This document shows, in pieces, positions 26,829 to 36,557 of a stretch of 64,000 nucleotides of DNA. The position numbers and the translations under genes were made by a program. The notes under the pieces were generated by a model that was given only the letters and a program-made list of their open reading frames with translations, did no database searches and was not told the origin of the DNA. Numbering within the stretch: the first letter of the stretch is position 1; every line of letters starts with the position of its first letter. Source of the DNA: CAWIVH01 sp963839475 (lineage in GTDB: Bacteria > Acidobacteriota > UBA6911); contig CAWIVH010000009.1 in the NCBI GenBank assembly GCA_963839475.1, positions 62,001 through 126,000 on the forward strand, read 5' to 3'.

Positions 26829-27974
26829 TTAACCGCCCTCCAACCCTGTAAATGACTGTGCTTCACGGAGTCCGATCGAAACCTCGGGAAACTCGTGATT
26901 TTTTCTGCAGGGTGACATGAAATCGAAAACACGTGCGATCAGGCATTCCATTACGGAGGGGTCGAAGGAACCAAAAGGATCGATGCAGGATTTTTCCCAC
27001 AATACCTTTCTCGGAACGGTGAGCAATGGATATTCCGGATCTCGATGGAGACAGGTTGAGAAAGCAAAATCATATCTGCAGGATTTTACAGCCCTGACTG
27101 CCTGCCCGTGGAACCTGCCGTCGGGGTATGCGAAATAGGGAGTTGCACCTCCGAGGCGGACCTTCAGCTCCGACTGGGACGAAATGAGTTCCCGCAAAAT
27201 GTCTGTCATCGATTCATTCGTCAGGAGGGCATGGGAGGCAGTATGAGAGCCAATGGTAAATCCCGCTCGTTGCATTTCCTCGAGCATCTTCCAGGACAGG
27301 GGGCGGAGTCCATCAGGGATGGGGCTCTGTAATGGGGCCTCTGCCTCGCAGGCTGATATCAAGCGCCGGACATCCGCGAAGCAAAGGAGATCGAGAAGCT
27401 TGCCCGTCAATATGAAAAGACCTCGTGAAAATAGTTTCTGAAGCTCCATCTGCCTGTAATTCGGGATCCCGAGGGTTGAGAGAAGCGACGCAAACTCGAA
27501 TGCGGATTTGTGCCAGCGAGATTGGGCGTTGGCGAGGTGCAAAAAAAGCTCATCATGGATCTGTAATCTGCTCGTGCCCACTAACCCGGTGACCACAAAA
27601 ACAGTTGCGGGAATCCCCTTTCTCTTCAATAGGGGCAATGCGTTCTGGTAGACATCCTGGTAACCATCATCAAAAGTGACCAGCGCCGATGGTTTTGTAA
27701 ACGGCTCTCCGGCTCCCAGGATTGAGCAGGCTTCTGGCATCGACAAAAACTGATAATGCTGTCCCACCCAGTCGAGATGCTTTTCGAGCATGCTATCCGT
27801 GATCAGCATAGCGGGGATTGAATGTAGGGATTCGCGCGTAAAGTCTTCTACCACTCGATGATAACAAAGCACCAGCGGGAGGTCGCGCCATTCGTTTGCC
27901 GATCTTGTCCAGCCGGTCACTCCGATGTTCGACAGACTGTATGCTACGGCACTTTTAACGAAGCTTCGCAGCAT
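26829..27974 (-). CDS. Polysaccharide deacetylase (NodB/CE4 family)
   Basis: 381 residues. The NodB signature is clear: LPLVLCYHRVV near residue 32, then VTFDDGYQDVYQNALPLLKRKGIPATVFV (about residues 100-128) with the catalytic Asp pair, and the metal-binding GSHTASHALL motif near residue 243, followed by FAYPDGRF. No obvious signal peptide; an N-terminal hydrophobic stretch (VAYSLSNIGV) is short. CE4 enzymes remove N- or O-acetyl groups from polysaccharides; such genes occur in many EPS loci. The start overlaps the end of the upstream acyltransferase gene by 20 bases. Confidence 0.9.
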   Translation of the reverse strand: MLRSFVKSAVAYSLSNIGVTGWTRSANEWRDLPLVLCYHRVVEDFTRESLHSIPAMLITDSMLEKHLDWVGQHYQFLSMPEACSILGAGEPFTKPSALVTFDDGYQDVYQNALPLLKRKGIPATVFVVTGLVGTSRLQIHDELFLHLANAQSRWHKSAFEFASLLSTLGIPNYRQMELQKLFSRGLFILTGKLLDLLCFADVRRLISACEAEAPLQSPIPDGLRPLSWKMLEEMQRAGFTIGSHTASHALLTNESMTDILRELISSQSELKVRLGGATPYFAYPDGRFHGQAVRAVKSCRYDFAFSTCLHRDPEYPLLTVPRKVLWEKSCIDPFGSFDPSVMECLIARVFDFMSPCRKNHEFPEVSIGLREAQSFTGLEGG

Positions 27975-29139
27975 CCCAACCCCTCGATTCCCGGCTCTGA
28001 TTTAGATTACTCATCCACTCCACCCCGGACTCTGAAAGCAAATGGCGGGCCATCCTTGTTGCCACACTGCGAAAGGTGCGGGCTGCCCGGCACAGAAGGC
28101 CACGCCCGTTTGGCGGATGAAGCTCGAGGCGTGTCAACCGCCGCGCGCTGCGGGCCCAATGGAACTTGTATTCCTCATCGCCATGAAGCATGTCGTACTC
28201 AGCGGCTCCTTCTTCAATGGCACTTTTGATGCTCAGGCCGAGGGTCACAAGACCGATACTGTGCTTGCTGCGATCGGGATCGAAACCGGACTGATAGAAA
28301 TAGAAAGTGCTCGAAAATCGCATACCGTAAAGGACTGCGGCCGGCCGACCGTCGAGTCGAAGCACAAAAAGTCTCAGCCATCCAAGCGACAGGGCCAGAT
28401 GAGTCCATTCATTATGGAAAGCCACCAGAGCATCACGATTCAAAGCGTCGGATCCGCCTCGCGTTTCCCATCTCAGGTTATGCAGCACGACAAGCGCGTT
28501 CAATGCCTCCGCTCGCTGTGTCTCGGACTCAACTCTTGTGAAATCGACTCTGAAATCGGTGCTCAAACGACGGATTTTACGGCGCAGGTTGTACCGATGC
28601 TCGGAACCCAGAGTCGCGACATAGGAGTCCCAGGTGTGACCGGACAGCTGGATATAGGGGCAGATGTTGGTTTCCCAGACTCGAAGATTCCATTTTTGCC
28701 CTGAAAGTCTATTCGCAATCTCCCTGGTTAATGAGAACTCGGCACTCAGCTGAGCCAGCCTGAGCGATAGATTCCGCCGACGAAGGTACTCTGTCAGAAC
28801 GGTGCAAACCGCTTCCTCGTTTCCCTGTCTTACGATTATGTCGAGGTAATCAGAACCAACACTGCCAGTGCCAAGAAACTCCACTGCTGCGAACGGAGTC
28901 AGGTCCATGAGTGCCCGGGGACGGATGGCAAATGGGGCAATCGCCATAAGTTGTCCATTCTGAGCTCGGACTGTTAAAATCAGCAGGCGCCTGCGACCGG
29001 ACAGGTGGTTCCACCAAGTGTGAAGCCATTCCCAGGTCAGGAAAATGCAGTGCCTCGCACTCGATTGGAGAAGTTCGTCCCATTCCTCCTGCAATCTTTG
29101 GAAACCTTCCGGGTTCTCAATCGATACGATGTTCAACAC
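27955..29139 (-). CDS. GNAT/FemAB-like acyltransferase 1 (Acetyltransf_6, BcsL/CelD type)
   Basis: 394 residues. Seen: FLTWEWLHTWWNHLSGRRRLLILTV near residue 34, a long basic linker LGSEHRYNLRRKIRRLS (a hallmark of the family), and the acyl-CoA fold DGRPAAVLYGMRFSSTFYFYQSGFD and EYDMLHGDEEYKFHWA. This group is found in cellulose and EPS loci and is assumed to acylate sugars or transfer amino acids. Cytosolic. About 150 bases separate it from the aminotransferase gene upstream; it overlaps the deacetylase gene downstream. A second member at 30491 shares its architecture. Confidence 0.82.
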   Translation of the reverse strand: MLNIVSIENPEGFQRLQEEWDELLQSSARHCIFLTWEWLHTWWNHLSGRRRLLILTVRAQNGQLMAIAPFAIRPRALMDLTPFAAVEFLGTGSVGSDYLDIIVRQGNEEAVCTVLTEYLRRRNLSLRLAQLSAEFSLTREIANRLSGQKWNLRVWETNICPYIQLSGHTWDSYVATLGSEHRYNLRRKIRRLSTDFRVDFTRVESETQRAEALNALVVLHNLRWETRGGSDALNRDALVAFHNEWTHLALSLGWLRLFVLRLDGRPAAVLYGMRFSSTFYFYQSGFDPDRSKHSIGLVTLGLSIKSAIEEGAAEYDMLHGDEEYKFHWARSARRLTRLELHPPNGRGLLCRAARTFRSVATRMARHLLSESGVEWMSNLNQSRESRGWDAAKLR

Positions 29140-29289
29140 GCTTTTGATTCTCCTTGCCCAATGCGACTGTCCTCATAGAGGTCGCAGCAGTGATCAGCAC
29201 TGGGACTGAATCCTGGCAACAGAAGAGCAGCATATCCATTCGCCTCGTTTATGGCCAAGGTTCTGCACATTGGCACAAAATACTTATGC

Positions 29290-30507
29290 TTAGGCCAGCC
29301 GACGGGCGGCCCCGATATGCAGTCCTAATTGAAGCACCTGTTCTGCCATATATTCGATCTGGACGTCAGAGATTCCCTGATGAATCGGCAGCTCGAGGAC
29401 GTGTCTGCGCAAAAATTCGGCGTCCCCCGAGATTTTATCGGGCACTTGCGGATCTCCGTCATTCCATAGTTCCGTAGCTTCTATCCCAAGCCGCGAGAGA
29501 GCTTTCGCCGCTGCCGATTTGTCCGGCACGAGGATGGGAAAGAAAAGCGGGCAAACACCATCGTCCAGCTCCCCGCACAGGGGATCGGCATTTCCGATAA
29601 GCCTTTCATACATGTGCTGGTAGTTTGATCGTCGTATCCTGATGATAGACTCGTAATCAAACCGTCTGAGGAGGGATCGGCAAATCGGCGACATAGCGAG
29701 ATTGACATGAGCCGAGTTGAATCCGATGTCGCCCACTGGAACGCGTTTCACCCCGGCATGATTCAGTTTCTGGCCGATAAATTTCTTCAGTTCCGCCAGG
29801 GGCGCTCCGAATCGGTTCGAACGATTTCGGATCCATCCGACCAATAGATCCCCGCTGCGGGCGGTGACTGACAGCCTGCTGCAGGGATAGAGATGCAGGG
29901 GCCCGATCTGCGGCAAATCCGGGTTGTTTTGTACCAGAAGACCTCCGTTCGGAATTGGAAGCGTCTTGTATAGACAATAGACCGAGTAATCGCCGAAACT
30001 ACCCAGGGGTTGCCCGCTCGATTGACTAAGAAGGGAAAGGGCGCAGTCTTCCACCAGGATCAACCCCCGGGTCCGGCAAAGATCCACTATCTCCTCCATG
30101 GGTTGCGGCCAACCTATAAAATGAATGACGTAGAGTACCCGGGCACCCCCGCGGGCGAGGAAGGAAAGCTGGTCCAAATCAGGTTGGAGATTCCGGCCGA
30201 TGGAATAATACACAATGGGTGTTCCTGTCGCTCGGACCGCCGCCACTTCATTTCCGCTGTGATAATTGGGCATCAGCACACATTCACCCGGCTTCAAATT
30301 CAGGGCTCGAAACAAGTGATAAATTGCGCTTCGGGCGAGATAGAAATAGGACGGGTTGGTGGCATCCAAAGGAAATGGGGCACAGCCTTTGGATTTGGCC
30401 CTGAGGAGATCCGCCGGTGATAAGACCGGCCATCCAGGAACAAAAGGAATGGAGTTCTGCTGCAGAGTGCGCCGGCGGGCAGTAGGAACGTCATGAATGA
30501 TCCGCAT
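29290..30507 (-). CDS. DegT/DnrJ/EryC1-type PLP aminotransferase
   Basis: 405 residues from the ATG at 30507. The fold type I pattern is visible: YFYLARSAIYHLFRALNLKPGECVLMPNYHSGNE, the cofactor-binding Asp region LILVEDCALSLLS and the Schiff-base Lys in YSVYCLYKTLPIPNGG. DegT enzymes make amino-sugar nucleotides or related EPS precursors. Between two FemAB-like acyltransferase genes it suggests a pathway in which a sugar is aminated and then N-acylated; this is inference. The start overlaps the end of the upstream acyltransferase gene by 17 bases. Confidence 0.85.
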   Translation of the reverse strand: MRIIHDVPTARRRTLQQNSIPFVPGWPVLSPADLLRAKSKGCAPFPLDATNPSYFYLARSAIYHLFRALNLKPGECVLMPNYHSGNEVAAVRATGTPIVYYSIGRNLQPDLDQLSFLARGGARVLYVIHFIGWPQPMEEIVDLCRTRGLILVEDCALSLLSQSSGQPLGSFGDYSVYCLYKTLPIPNGGLLVQNNPDLPQIGPLHLYPCSRLSVTARSGDLLVGWIRNRSNRFGAPLAELKKFIGQKLNHAGVKRVPVGDIGFNSAHVNLAMSPICRSLLRRFDYESIIRIRRSNYQHMYERLIGNADPLCGELDDGVCPLFFPILVPDKSAAAKALSRLGIEATELWNDGDPQVPDKISGDAEFLRRHVLELPIHQGISDVQIEYMAEQVLQLGLHIGAARRLA

Positions 30508-31669
30508 TGAACATCCTCCCCCCTGCATTGCTCAGCATGCGAAACAGACGGAACTTTTTCAGCTCGGGTGACACATGGAATTTCAAATAATGAAGGAGTA
30601 TGGCCGGAAGCGTTTTGGAAAAAATGAACAGCCAGCAATGCGGCCGCGTCACGCCAGTCCAATTGAGTTTCCATTCGTCGTTCGTGCCGAGAAAGTCGTA
30701 TTCGCCCAGGCCGATTTTGAAGGCATCCTGAATCATCATGGAGCAGAGTAGATTTGAGGGGGACAATGAAGCCAACGCCGGATCGTATCCCGGTTTCAGC
30801 ATGTAAAGCGTTTTGCGATATCGAAGGGAATAGCTAAACGCAATTTTGCGCCCATTCAAGGTAAGGAAATAGAGTCTCATCCATCCTTGTTTGGCGGCCC
30901 TTTGTGCGAAATTCTGATAGAAAGCGAGCAGATCGGAGTGACACAGGATGGCGGTTCCCGCCTGACCCTTCCATGCCTTTGCCTCAATTTCCAGTCCTGC
31001 CTGGAGTGAGTGTGCAATTTCATCTTGCGTTGAAAATATCTCCAATCCCACGGCACCCATTTTGCGCAGACGGCTCAAACGGTTACGGATGTTGGAACGG
31101 TGTTTTCGACCAAGCCCTTCACAGTAGTCGTCCCATGTTCCGGCCAAGGGTAGGTACGGCGATTCAGTTGAGGGCCAGCAACCGACCAATGAGTTATCGT
31201 CGCGAGCCATATCCCGCATGACGCGAAGTGTTTGCGACTCCAAAGTTAACTGAGGAAGCTTGATAAGATCCCAGCTGGCTCCAATCTCAATGAGGTAATT
31301 CCATACGGCCCGATAGACATCTATCGGAGAACCGGTCACAATGAAATCACACCGCGGAGTGTGGGAATTGTAAATAAATTCAAGCTGTCGCATCTTGAGG
31401 CCATACATCCGGCCGGTACTGTACATCAACGGGATCAATGCGACCGGCACTCCTCGATTCCTGATCAAAATAATGTGCAGCTGCTTGCCTTTCCCGAAGC
31501 ATTCCCACCATGTGCGGATCCAATCGTGTGAAAGGAATGGATGATCGATTCCCGCCTCGTTTATCAGGCGATCCCAAATATCATGAAGACCGAGAAAAGC
31601 CTGGAACTCGGTAATCGCCTCGATGTGGAGAGATGATGACGAGGAATTCAGAGGGTGGGCAGCGATCAT
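30491..31669 (-). CDS. GNAT/FemAB-like acyltransferase 2 (Acetyltransf_6)
   Basis: 392 residues. Landmarks: PFLSHDWIRTWWECFGKGKQLHIILI (near residue 43), the basic helix LGRKHRSNIRNRLSRLRKMG (near 190), and the acyl-CoA fold NGRKIAFSYSLRYRKTLYMLKPGYD, LGEYDFLGTNDEWKLNW. It is similar to the protein at 27955, with the same W-x-x-T-W-W opening, so the two are paralogues kept in one operon. First gene of the - strand group; a sigma-54-like site lies about 110 bases upstream. Cytosolic, likely acting on an EPS precursor. Confidence 0.82.
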   Translation of the reverse strand: MIAAHPLNSSSSSLHIEAITEFQAFLGLHDIWDRLINEAGIDHPFLSHDWIRTWWECFGKGKQLHIILIRNRGVPVALIPLMYSTGRMYGLKMRQLEFIYNSHTPRCDFIVTGSPIDVYRAVWNYLIEIGASWDLIKLPQLTLESQTLRVMRDMARDDNSLVGCWPSTESPYLPLAGTWDDYCEGLGRKHRSNIRNRLSRLRKMGAVGLEIFSTQDEIAHSLQAGLEIEAKAWKGQAGTAILCHSDLLAFYQNFAQRAAKQGWMRLYFLTLNGRKIAFSYSLRYRKTLYMLKPGYDPALASLSPSNLLCSMMIQDAFKIGLGEYDFLGTNDEWKLNWTGVTRPHCWLFIFSKTLPAILLHYLKFHVSPELKKFRLFRMLSNAGGRMFNADHS

Positions 31670-31776
31670 GCTTCCTTCAGGGAACCAGATGTTCCGCCAT
31701 CAGGACAATGAATTGACAATCGGTCATGTCCATTGAGTGACTTCAAACACTAACTCAACGAATCCGACAACTTCCT

Positions 31777-31793
31777 ATGCAAGCAGCATGCCC
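31777..31793 (-). promoter_or_regulatory. Sigma-54-like promoter (-24/-12) for the acyltransferase operon
   Basis: Read on the - strand: GGGCATGCTGCTTGCAT, i.e. GG-N10-GC with a good TTGCA -12 block and a GGCATG -24 block (consensus TGGCACG-N4-TTGCA, with mismatches at the first and sixth bases). It lies about 110 bases before the start at 31669. A sigma-54 activator is encoded at 23909. Confidence 0.45.
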
Positions 31794-31797
31794 AGGG

Positions 31798-32264
31798 ACC
31801 GTTGGTGTTTTAAAGTGACTAAATGAATGGGGGTATGGAGTTTATGGGTTAGGATCCGTTCAATAATAGGCCAGAGCAAACAGCATTTTCAGCAGGGAAG
31901 TGGTAGTCAAGTTCTTTCGGTGGAATCGGAGGCCTCTGATTTTGACGCGCAGAACGCGATTGGAATGAGGTGATATTCCGGTAGTTGGGACCAGCAGCAC
32001 GCCTGATGGATCAATCCTCCCGAATGGGCTCACGATAAGAACATTCCAGGTCGCAACATAATCCACCCGCGACGGTGCAAAATCGGGTGGCTGGGCACGC
32101 AACTATGGAAACCGCTCCGGGATTGTTTTCCGTCGGCTGGAAGCTCAGCGGCAATGTTTGCGGCCGTGCTTCAAAGTGGAATTGCACTACCAATATATGG
32201 AATCGGCCTGCCGCGGGTGATTCACCTAGATGCGATTAAATCCTTGCTAATCACCGGCTTGATG
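31798..32264. other. Intergenic stretch between divergent EPS genes, no gene seen
   Basis: Part of the divergent region between the acyltransferase gene (start 31669) and the NHL protein (start 32343). I find no ORF with protein character, no tRNA, and no copy of the repeat element seen elsewhere. Confidence 0.5.
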
Positions 32265-32283
32265 TTTGGTGGCCAAGTTGCCG
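32265..32283 (+). promoter_or_regulatory. Sigma-54-like promoter for the NHL-repeat protein
   Basis: TTTGGTGGCCAAGTTGCCG contains TTGG, ten bases from GG to GC, and a TTGC -12 block. The expected transcription start is near 32293, about 50 bases before the NHL start at 32343, a sensible leader length. Confidence 0.4.
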
Positions 32284-32342
32284 TAAATCGAATGATGTTT
32301 CCAGAAGAACCGGCAATCGATGGGCCAGCAAGGAGAAGGGTA

Positions 32343-34956
32343 ATGATAAATTCAATGGTACAAAAAGCAATCCTCCCTGCAGCAGTTCTTGGATTCGGGA
32401 AGCAGACGATTGTTTCACATATCGCTGCGCTGACTTTGTTAATCGGAACCATAACCGCCGACGCCCAAATAATCAACACCGTGGCTGGAAATGGATTTAT
32501 GGGCTATAACGGCGACGGAATGGCAGCCACGGTCTCGGCTCTGAATAACCCAAAGGGAGTGGCTTTCGACATATTTGGAAACATGTATATTGCCGACAGC
32601 TTGAACCATCGTATCCGGCGAATCACTACCGCGGGAACGATTTCGACGTTCGCGGGCACGGGCGCGGCCGGTTATTCCGGTGACGGAGGCCCGGCGACCG
32701 CGGCGATGCTGAATCAGCCGGGCGCCATGGCCTTTGATTCGACCGGCAATATGATTATCGCGGACTCCCAGAACCGCAGGATCCGCAAGATTCATGCTTC
32801 CTCCGGGATCATCACGACCATCGCCGGAACAGGCACCGAGGGATATTCGGGGGACGGCGGCCTGGCCATCTACGCGATGCTGCACCGTGCCGTGGACTTG
32901 GCTATTGATACCTCCGGCAACATCTATTTTGCGGACAGTGTCGACAACCGCATTCGAAAAATCTGGACCGGCGGCATTATCACCACTGTAGCCGGCACGG
33001 GTGTGGCAGGATATTCAGGCGATCTCGGACCGGCGACATCCGCGATGTTGGATGTTCCTCTCGGGGTGGCGGTGAATGGCTGCGGGCGACCTGTACATCG
33101 CCGATGCGCGCAACCATGTAATCCGAAAAGTAAGGGCTAGCGATGGCTTCATATTCACGGTCGTTGGGAACGGCACGGGAGCTGGAACCGACAGGGGGAG
33201 TTACTCGGGAGACAACGGTTTGGCAAGCCAAGCCGGTCTGAACACTCCGGAAGGTATTACCGTGGATCCGGCCGGAAACCTCTATATAGCGGATACGGAG
33301 AATTATCGTATTCGAAAGGTAATGGCAAGCACCAATGTGATTACTACGATTGGCGGAATCGGCTCGGACGGCTTCTCCGGCGACGGCGGTTTGGCCACCG
33401 AGGCGACGCTGAATCTTCCCTGGTCGATTGCGCTCGATGATACCGGCAGCGTTTTCTTCGGAGACTTGATGAATAACCGAGTCCGGGAGATCACCGTCAG
33501 TTCGGGGTCGACACCCCTATTCCAAAAACGTCTGACGATCCCCGATGGTGGCGCTGGTACAGCCTCCACCTTTGGCAGCACGGGACCGACTCAGGCCGGC
33601 TATGCGTTGGCTGAGGTCGGCTCGGGAAGCACTCCCTACGGCACGGCCGTATTTAGCCTCACTCAGAACAACGTGGTGGTCAGCGAGGTTGGGGTTCCGG
33701 CATCCATTCCTACGACGTCCGCCAGAATATTCATAGATTATCGATTCGGGGCCCCATCCACCCAAGGTCAATTCAGCGCCGGTACGCTCGATATCAATAC
33801 AGGATTGGCAGTCGTCAATCGTGGAACGGTCCCCGCTAATATCATCTATACCTTGCGCGGAACGGACGGGAGGACATGGACTACCGGACACGGAACCCTG
33901 GCCGCCGCTGCTCACTTTGCCAAGTTCATCAGTCAACTCAAAGATGTCGCTCCGGATTTCAGTTTGCCGGAGGATTTCGCCACCTCAACCGGCCTCGGTT
34001 CGCTGGAGATCACAAGCGACCAACCTGTGTCGATCCTGGCCTTAAGGCTGACCATCAATCAGCGTGGAGAAACAATCTTCACCAGCACCCCAACTGCGGA
34101 TCTGACGAAATCGCCCTCGACAGCCCCCATTTACTTTCCCCAGTTCGCCGACGGAGGAGGGTACGTCAGCACCATTCTGTTAATGAACACCTCCGGTGTA
34201 CCCGAGACCGGAAAGCTGAGCATTTTTGATGATGACGGTTTGCCGCTTGCCGTCAATCAGGTTGGGGGAACGAAAGATTCTTCTTTCTCTTATGCTATTG
34301 CCGCAGGCGGAGTCTTTGTTTTTCAGACGGACGGATTTCCTTCAGCGGTCAAAGTCGGTTCTGTCCGCTTGATGCCGAATTCGGGGACTTCAACCCCGGC
34401 AGGAAGCGGCATCTTTCGGTTCACCAGCGGTGGAGTCGTGGTAACCGAATCTGGAATTTCAGCATCGATTCCTTTAACCCATGCCCGCATATTCATCGAT
34501 AGGTCTGGAGGACACGATACGGGGATTGCGATTGCCGCCCCGGACAATGGGGGCGTAAACGTTGCCGTGAGGGCTTTTGAGAAAGATGGCAGCACCGCGG
34601 CAGGTTATAGCATGGGGCCCATTGCACTGAGTGGAAATGGGCACAAGGCGGCGTTTGTCTACCAGTTGATCTCGGGCCTGCCCGATGAGTTTACAGGTGT
34701 CCTCGACATCACTTCGTCCACTCCATTTGTTGCTCTGACGTTGCGCTCGCTCACAAACGCACGCAGGGATTTTCTCCTGACGACATTTCCGGTTGCAGAC
34801 TTCAATCGGCCAGCGCCCACACCCATAGTTTTTCCGCAGATCGCCGACGGCGGGGGATACACGACTCAGTTCATTCTGCTAAGCGCGACAGGCACATCGA
34901 CTACAACCATCCATTTCTTCGGGGTCAACGGGGCGCCATTGGCTGTGGGGAAATAA
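32343..34956 (+). CDS. Secreted NHL-repeat surface protein, interrupted by one +1 frameshift
   Basis: The ATG at 32343 has AAGGAGAAGGGTA just before it and starts a signal peptide ending TADAQ. Six or so NHL blades follow (pattern TVAGTG..GYSGDGG.A..A.L..P.G.A.D..GN.YIADS.N.RIRK). The frame breaks at about 33078: VAVN is followed by an extra G, and AAGDLYIADARNHVIRK continues in the next frame. Removing one base gives about 870 residues. After the propeller (from about 33510) come two copies of an immunoglobulin-like region with GVPASIPTTSARIFIDY and FPQFADGGGYVSTILLMNT. Extracellular; such proteins are frequent in Acidobacteria. It lies between two EPS groups. Whether the break is real or an error is open. 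Confidence 0.78.
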
Positions 34957-35208
34957 TCAGACGGGAAACGATTCCTAATGACGAAAGTCTCCACCAGACC
35001 ACTTGAATAGTCATGGAAACCGTGAAGACCGCATAATTCTATTTTGTGTTTCCGTGTGTCTTCGGGAGAGTTCCTGAATTCCACACCGATAGAATCCGGC
35101 TGCCACTTTTTCTCACCCTCATGCAGCACCGTTCGCTCGCGGAATAGTGAAGCTCGGTTGTAAACCCGCTCAGTCCGGCCTCCTCGCTCGATTTTTGCCG
35201 ATTCAAAT
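34957..35208. other. Intergenic stretch before the + strand EPS operon
   Basis: About 250 bases without a recognisable ORF or the nine-copy repeat element. A sigma-54-like site follows at its 3' end. Confidence 0.4.
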
Positions 35209-35227
35209 CTTCGGTCATCACATTGCA
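35209..35227 (+). promoter_or_regulatory. Possible sigma-54-like promoter for the + strand EPS operon
   Basis: CTTCGGTCATCACATTGCA: GG at 35213, ten bases, GC at 35225, with a perfect TTGCA -12 block but a poor -24 block. It lies 54 bases before the operon's first start at 35280. Weaker than the two other sites. Confidence 0.3.
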
Positions 35228-35279
35228 TAAGGGTATGGATGTGGGCAAGGAGATCCAACCACTGAAACAGATTTTGCGG

Positions 35280-36557
35280 ATGGATGAAATGAAAAAGATG
35301 CTATCGATGCTCGTGATCCTCATGATGGACTTTCCATTGCAGGCGCAGAACGCCAAGATCGTCGATTTGGAGGAGTCTTTCAGTTTAGGCGCCGGCACCG
35401 AGAGCAGGTCCATGCAGGGGGGAGCCAATTTTAATGATTCTATTTACTTATTTAGCCCGTCTTTGCTCGCGGTAAGCAGGTACTCTCCCCGTACGCAGCT
35501 CTCGGCAAGTTATATCCCCGAGTTCGAATTATTCGGCAAGCATACCGAACTCAATAGCTGGAACCATTTTGCCCGGCTCGGTGCGACCCGAAAAATCTCG
35601 CCCCGCCTTCTGTTTGATATTGGAGAATCCTTTATTTCCACGACGGATCCGAGTCGTCAGCTGGCCAACAGCTTCCTTCTGCTCCCGCGCAGCCGTTATG
35701 AAGAGAATGCCTTTTATGCTAGCAGTGATTACCTGTTCACCCCGCTTACAACTTTAAGCTTTCGTTATGACAACACGGTTACCCGTTATGGCCTGGGGGC
35801 AGAATTTCGCAAGAGCTTCCTGGATCAGATGGTAAATGCCTGGACCGCCAGCATTGCCCGGCGGTTGAAGGAAGGCGAGAAAATCACTGCGACTTATACG
35901 CTGCTCCATTTGACGATTCTGGATTCACCCGGCCAGCCGCCGGAGGCCGGGTCTAGTATCCCAGGCCCTACGCACTACTTCACGGTAGGCTATCTCAATT
36001 CGGTAAACCCGAACTTGACCTTCGGGGCGACAGCCGGTTTGATTCACGCCGCTACTTTTTCCTATGCCCTTTCAGGACAGATCAGAAAGCGGATCGGACC
36101 TATTTGGCTCGACACTGGATATAGTCGAACCCTCTCCTATTTCAGCGGGCAGGCCTTCAGCGGTTCAGGAACTTCCCCCGTCGCAGGCGGCGTACTCGCC
36201 AACAATCTTTACGAACTGGTTACCCTTGGAGCCAATGGAAATTTGGGGAGTCGCTTAAGCCTGAACCTGCGGGTAACTGGATCGCGGACCGGTTCCGGAC
36301 CCGTTGGGCTGGCCGGCGAAAGCTTGATTGGCACCATTCGCTTCGACTACCGGATTACGGGGCACATGACACTCTATTCCGCTGCGGAGGTCTACAGTCA
36401 AAATCTGAACAGACTTCCGGGGACCCCGACAAGCCGGCATCGTTTTTACGGCGGACTCCAATGGTCTTTTCAGAAGCGGCGCCCCGCATTGGGAGATGGT
36501 TCTCGAGCCTTGGGTGCCCCGGCCGCGGCCCAAACCAGCGACATCAAGGAGGAATAA
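35280..36557 (+). CDS. Outer-membrane beta-barrel protein of the EPS operon
   Basis: About 425 residues from the ATG at 35280 (another is at 35289), where a short signal peptide ends near LQAQ. The rest alternates aromatic and polar residues in amphipathic strands (LFSPSLLAVSRYSPRTQLSASY, YTLLHLTILDSPG, LWLDTGYSRTLSYFSG-like) and ends with a strand-type WSF close to the C-terminus, as in barrels assembled by BamA. A similar barrel protein often precedes Wzz/BY-kinase genes in EPS loci and is assumed to be an outer-membrane secretion pore or scaffold. The next gene starts just after its stop, with GGAGGA shared. Exact function unknown. Confidence 0.65.
   Translation: MDEMKKMLSMLVILMMDFPLQAQNAKIVDLEESFSLGAGTESRSMQGGANFNDSIYLFSPSLLAVSRYSPRTQLSASYIPEFELFGKHTELNSWNHFARLGATRKISPRLLFDIGESFISTTDPSRQLANSFLLLPRSRYEENAFYASSDYLFTPLTTLSFRYDNTVTRYGLGAEFRKSFLDQMVNAWTASIARRLKEGEKITATYTLLHLTILDSPGQPPEAGSSIPGPTHYFTVGYLNSVNPNLTFGATAGLIHAATFSYALSGQIRKRIGPIWLDTGYSRTLSYFSGQAFSGSGTSPVAGGVLANNLYELVTLGANGNLGSRLSLNLRVTGSRTGSGPVGLAGESLIGTIRFDYRITGHMTLYSAAEVYSQNLNRLPGTPTSRHRFYGGLQWSFQKRRPALGDGSRALGAPAAAQTSDIKEE

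Noticed and set aside
29250..29290. A sigma-54 site around TTGGCACAAAATACTTATGC
   Set aside because: The GG to GC distance is 14 rather than 10 bases and it faces away from the genes.
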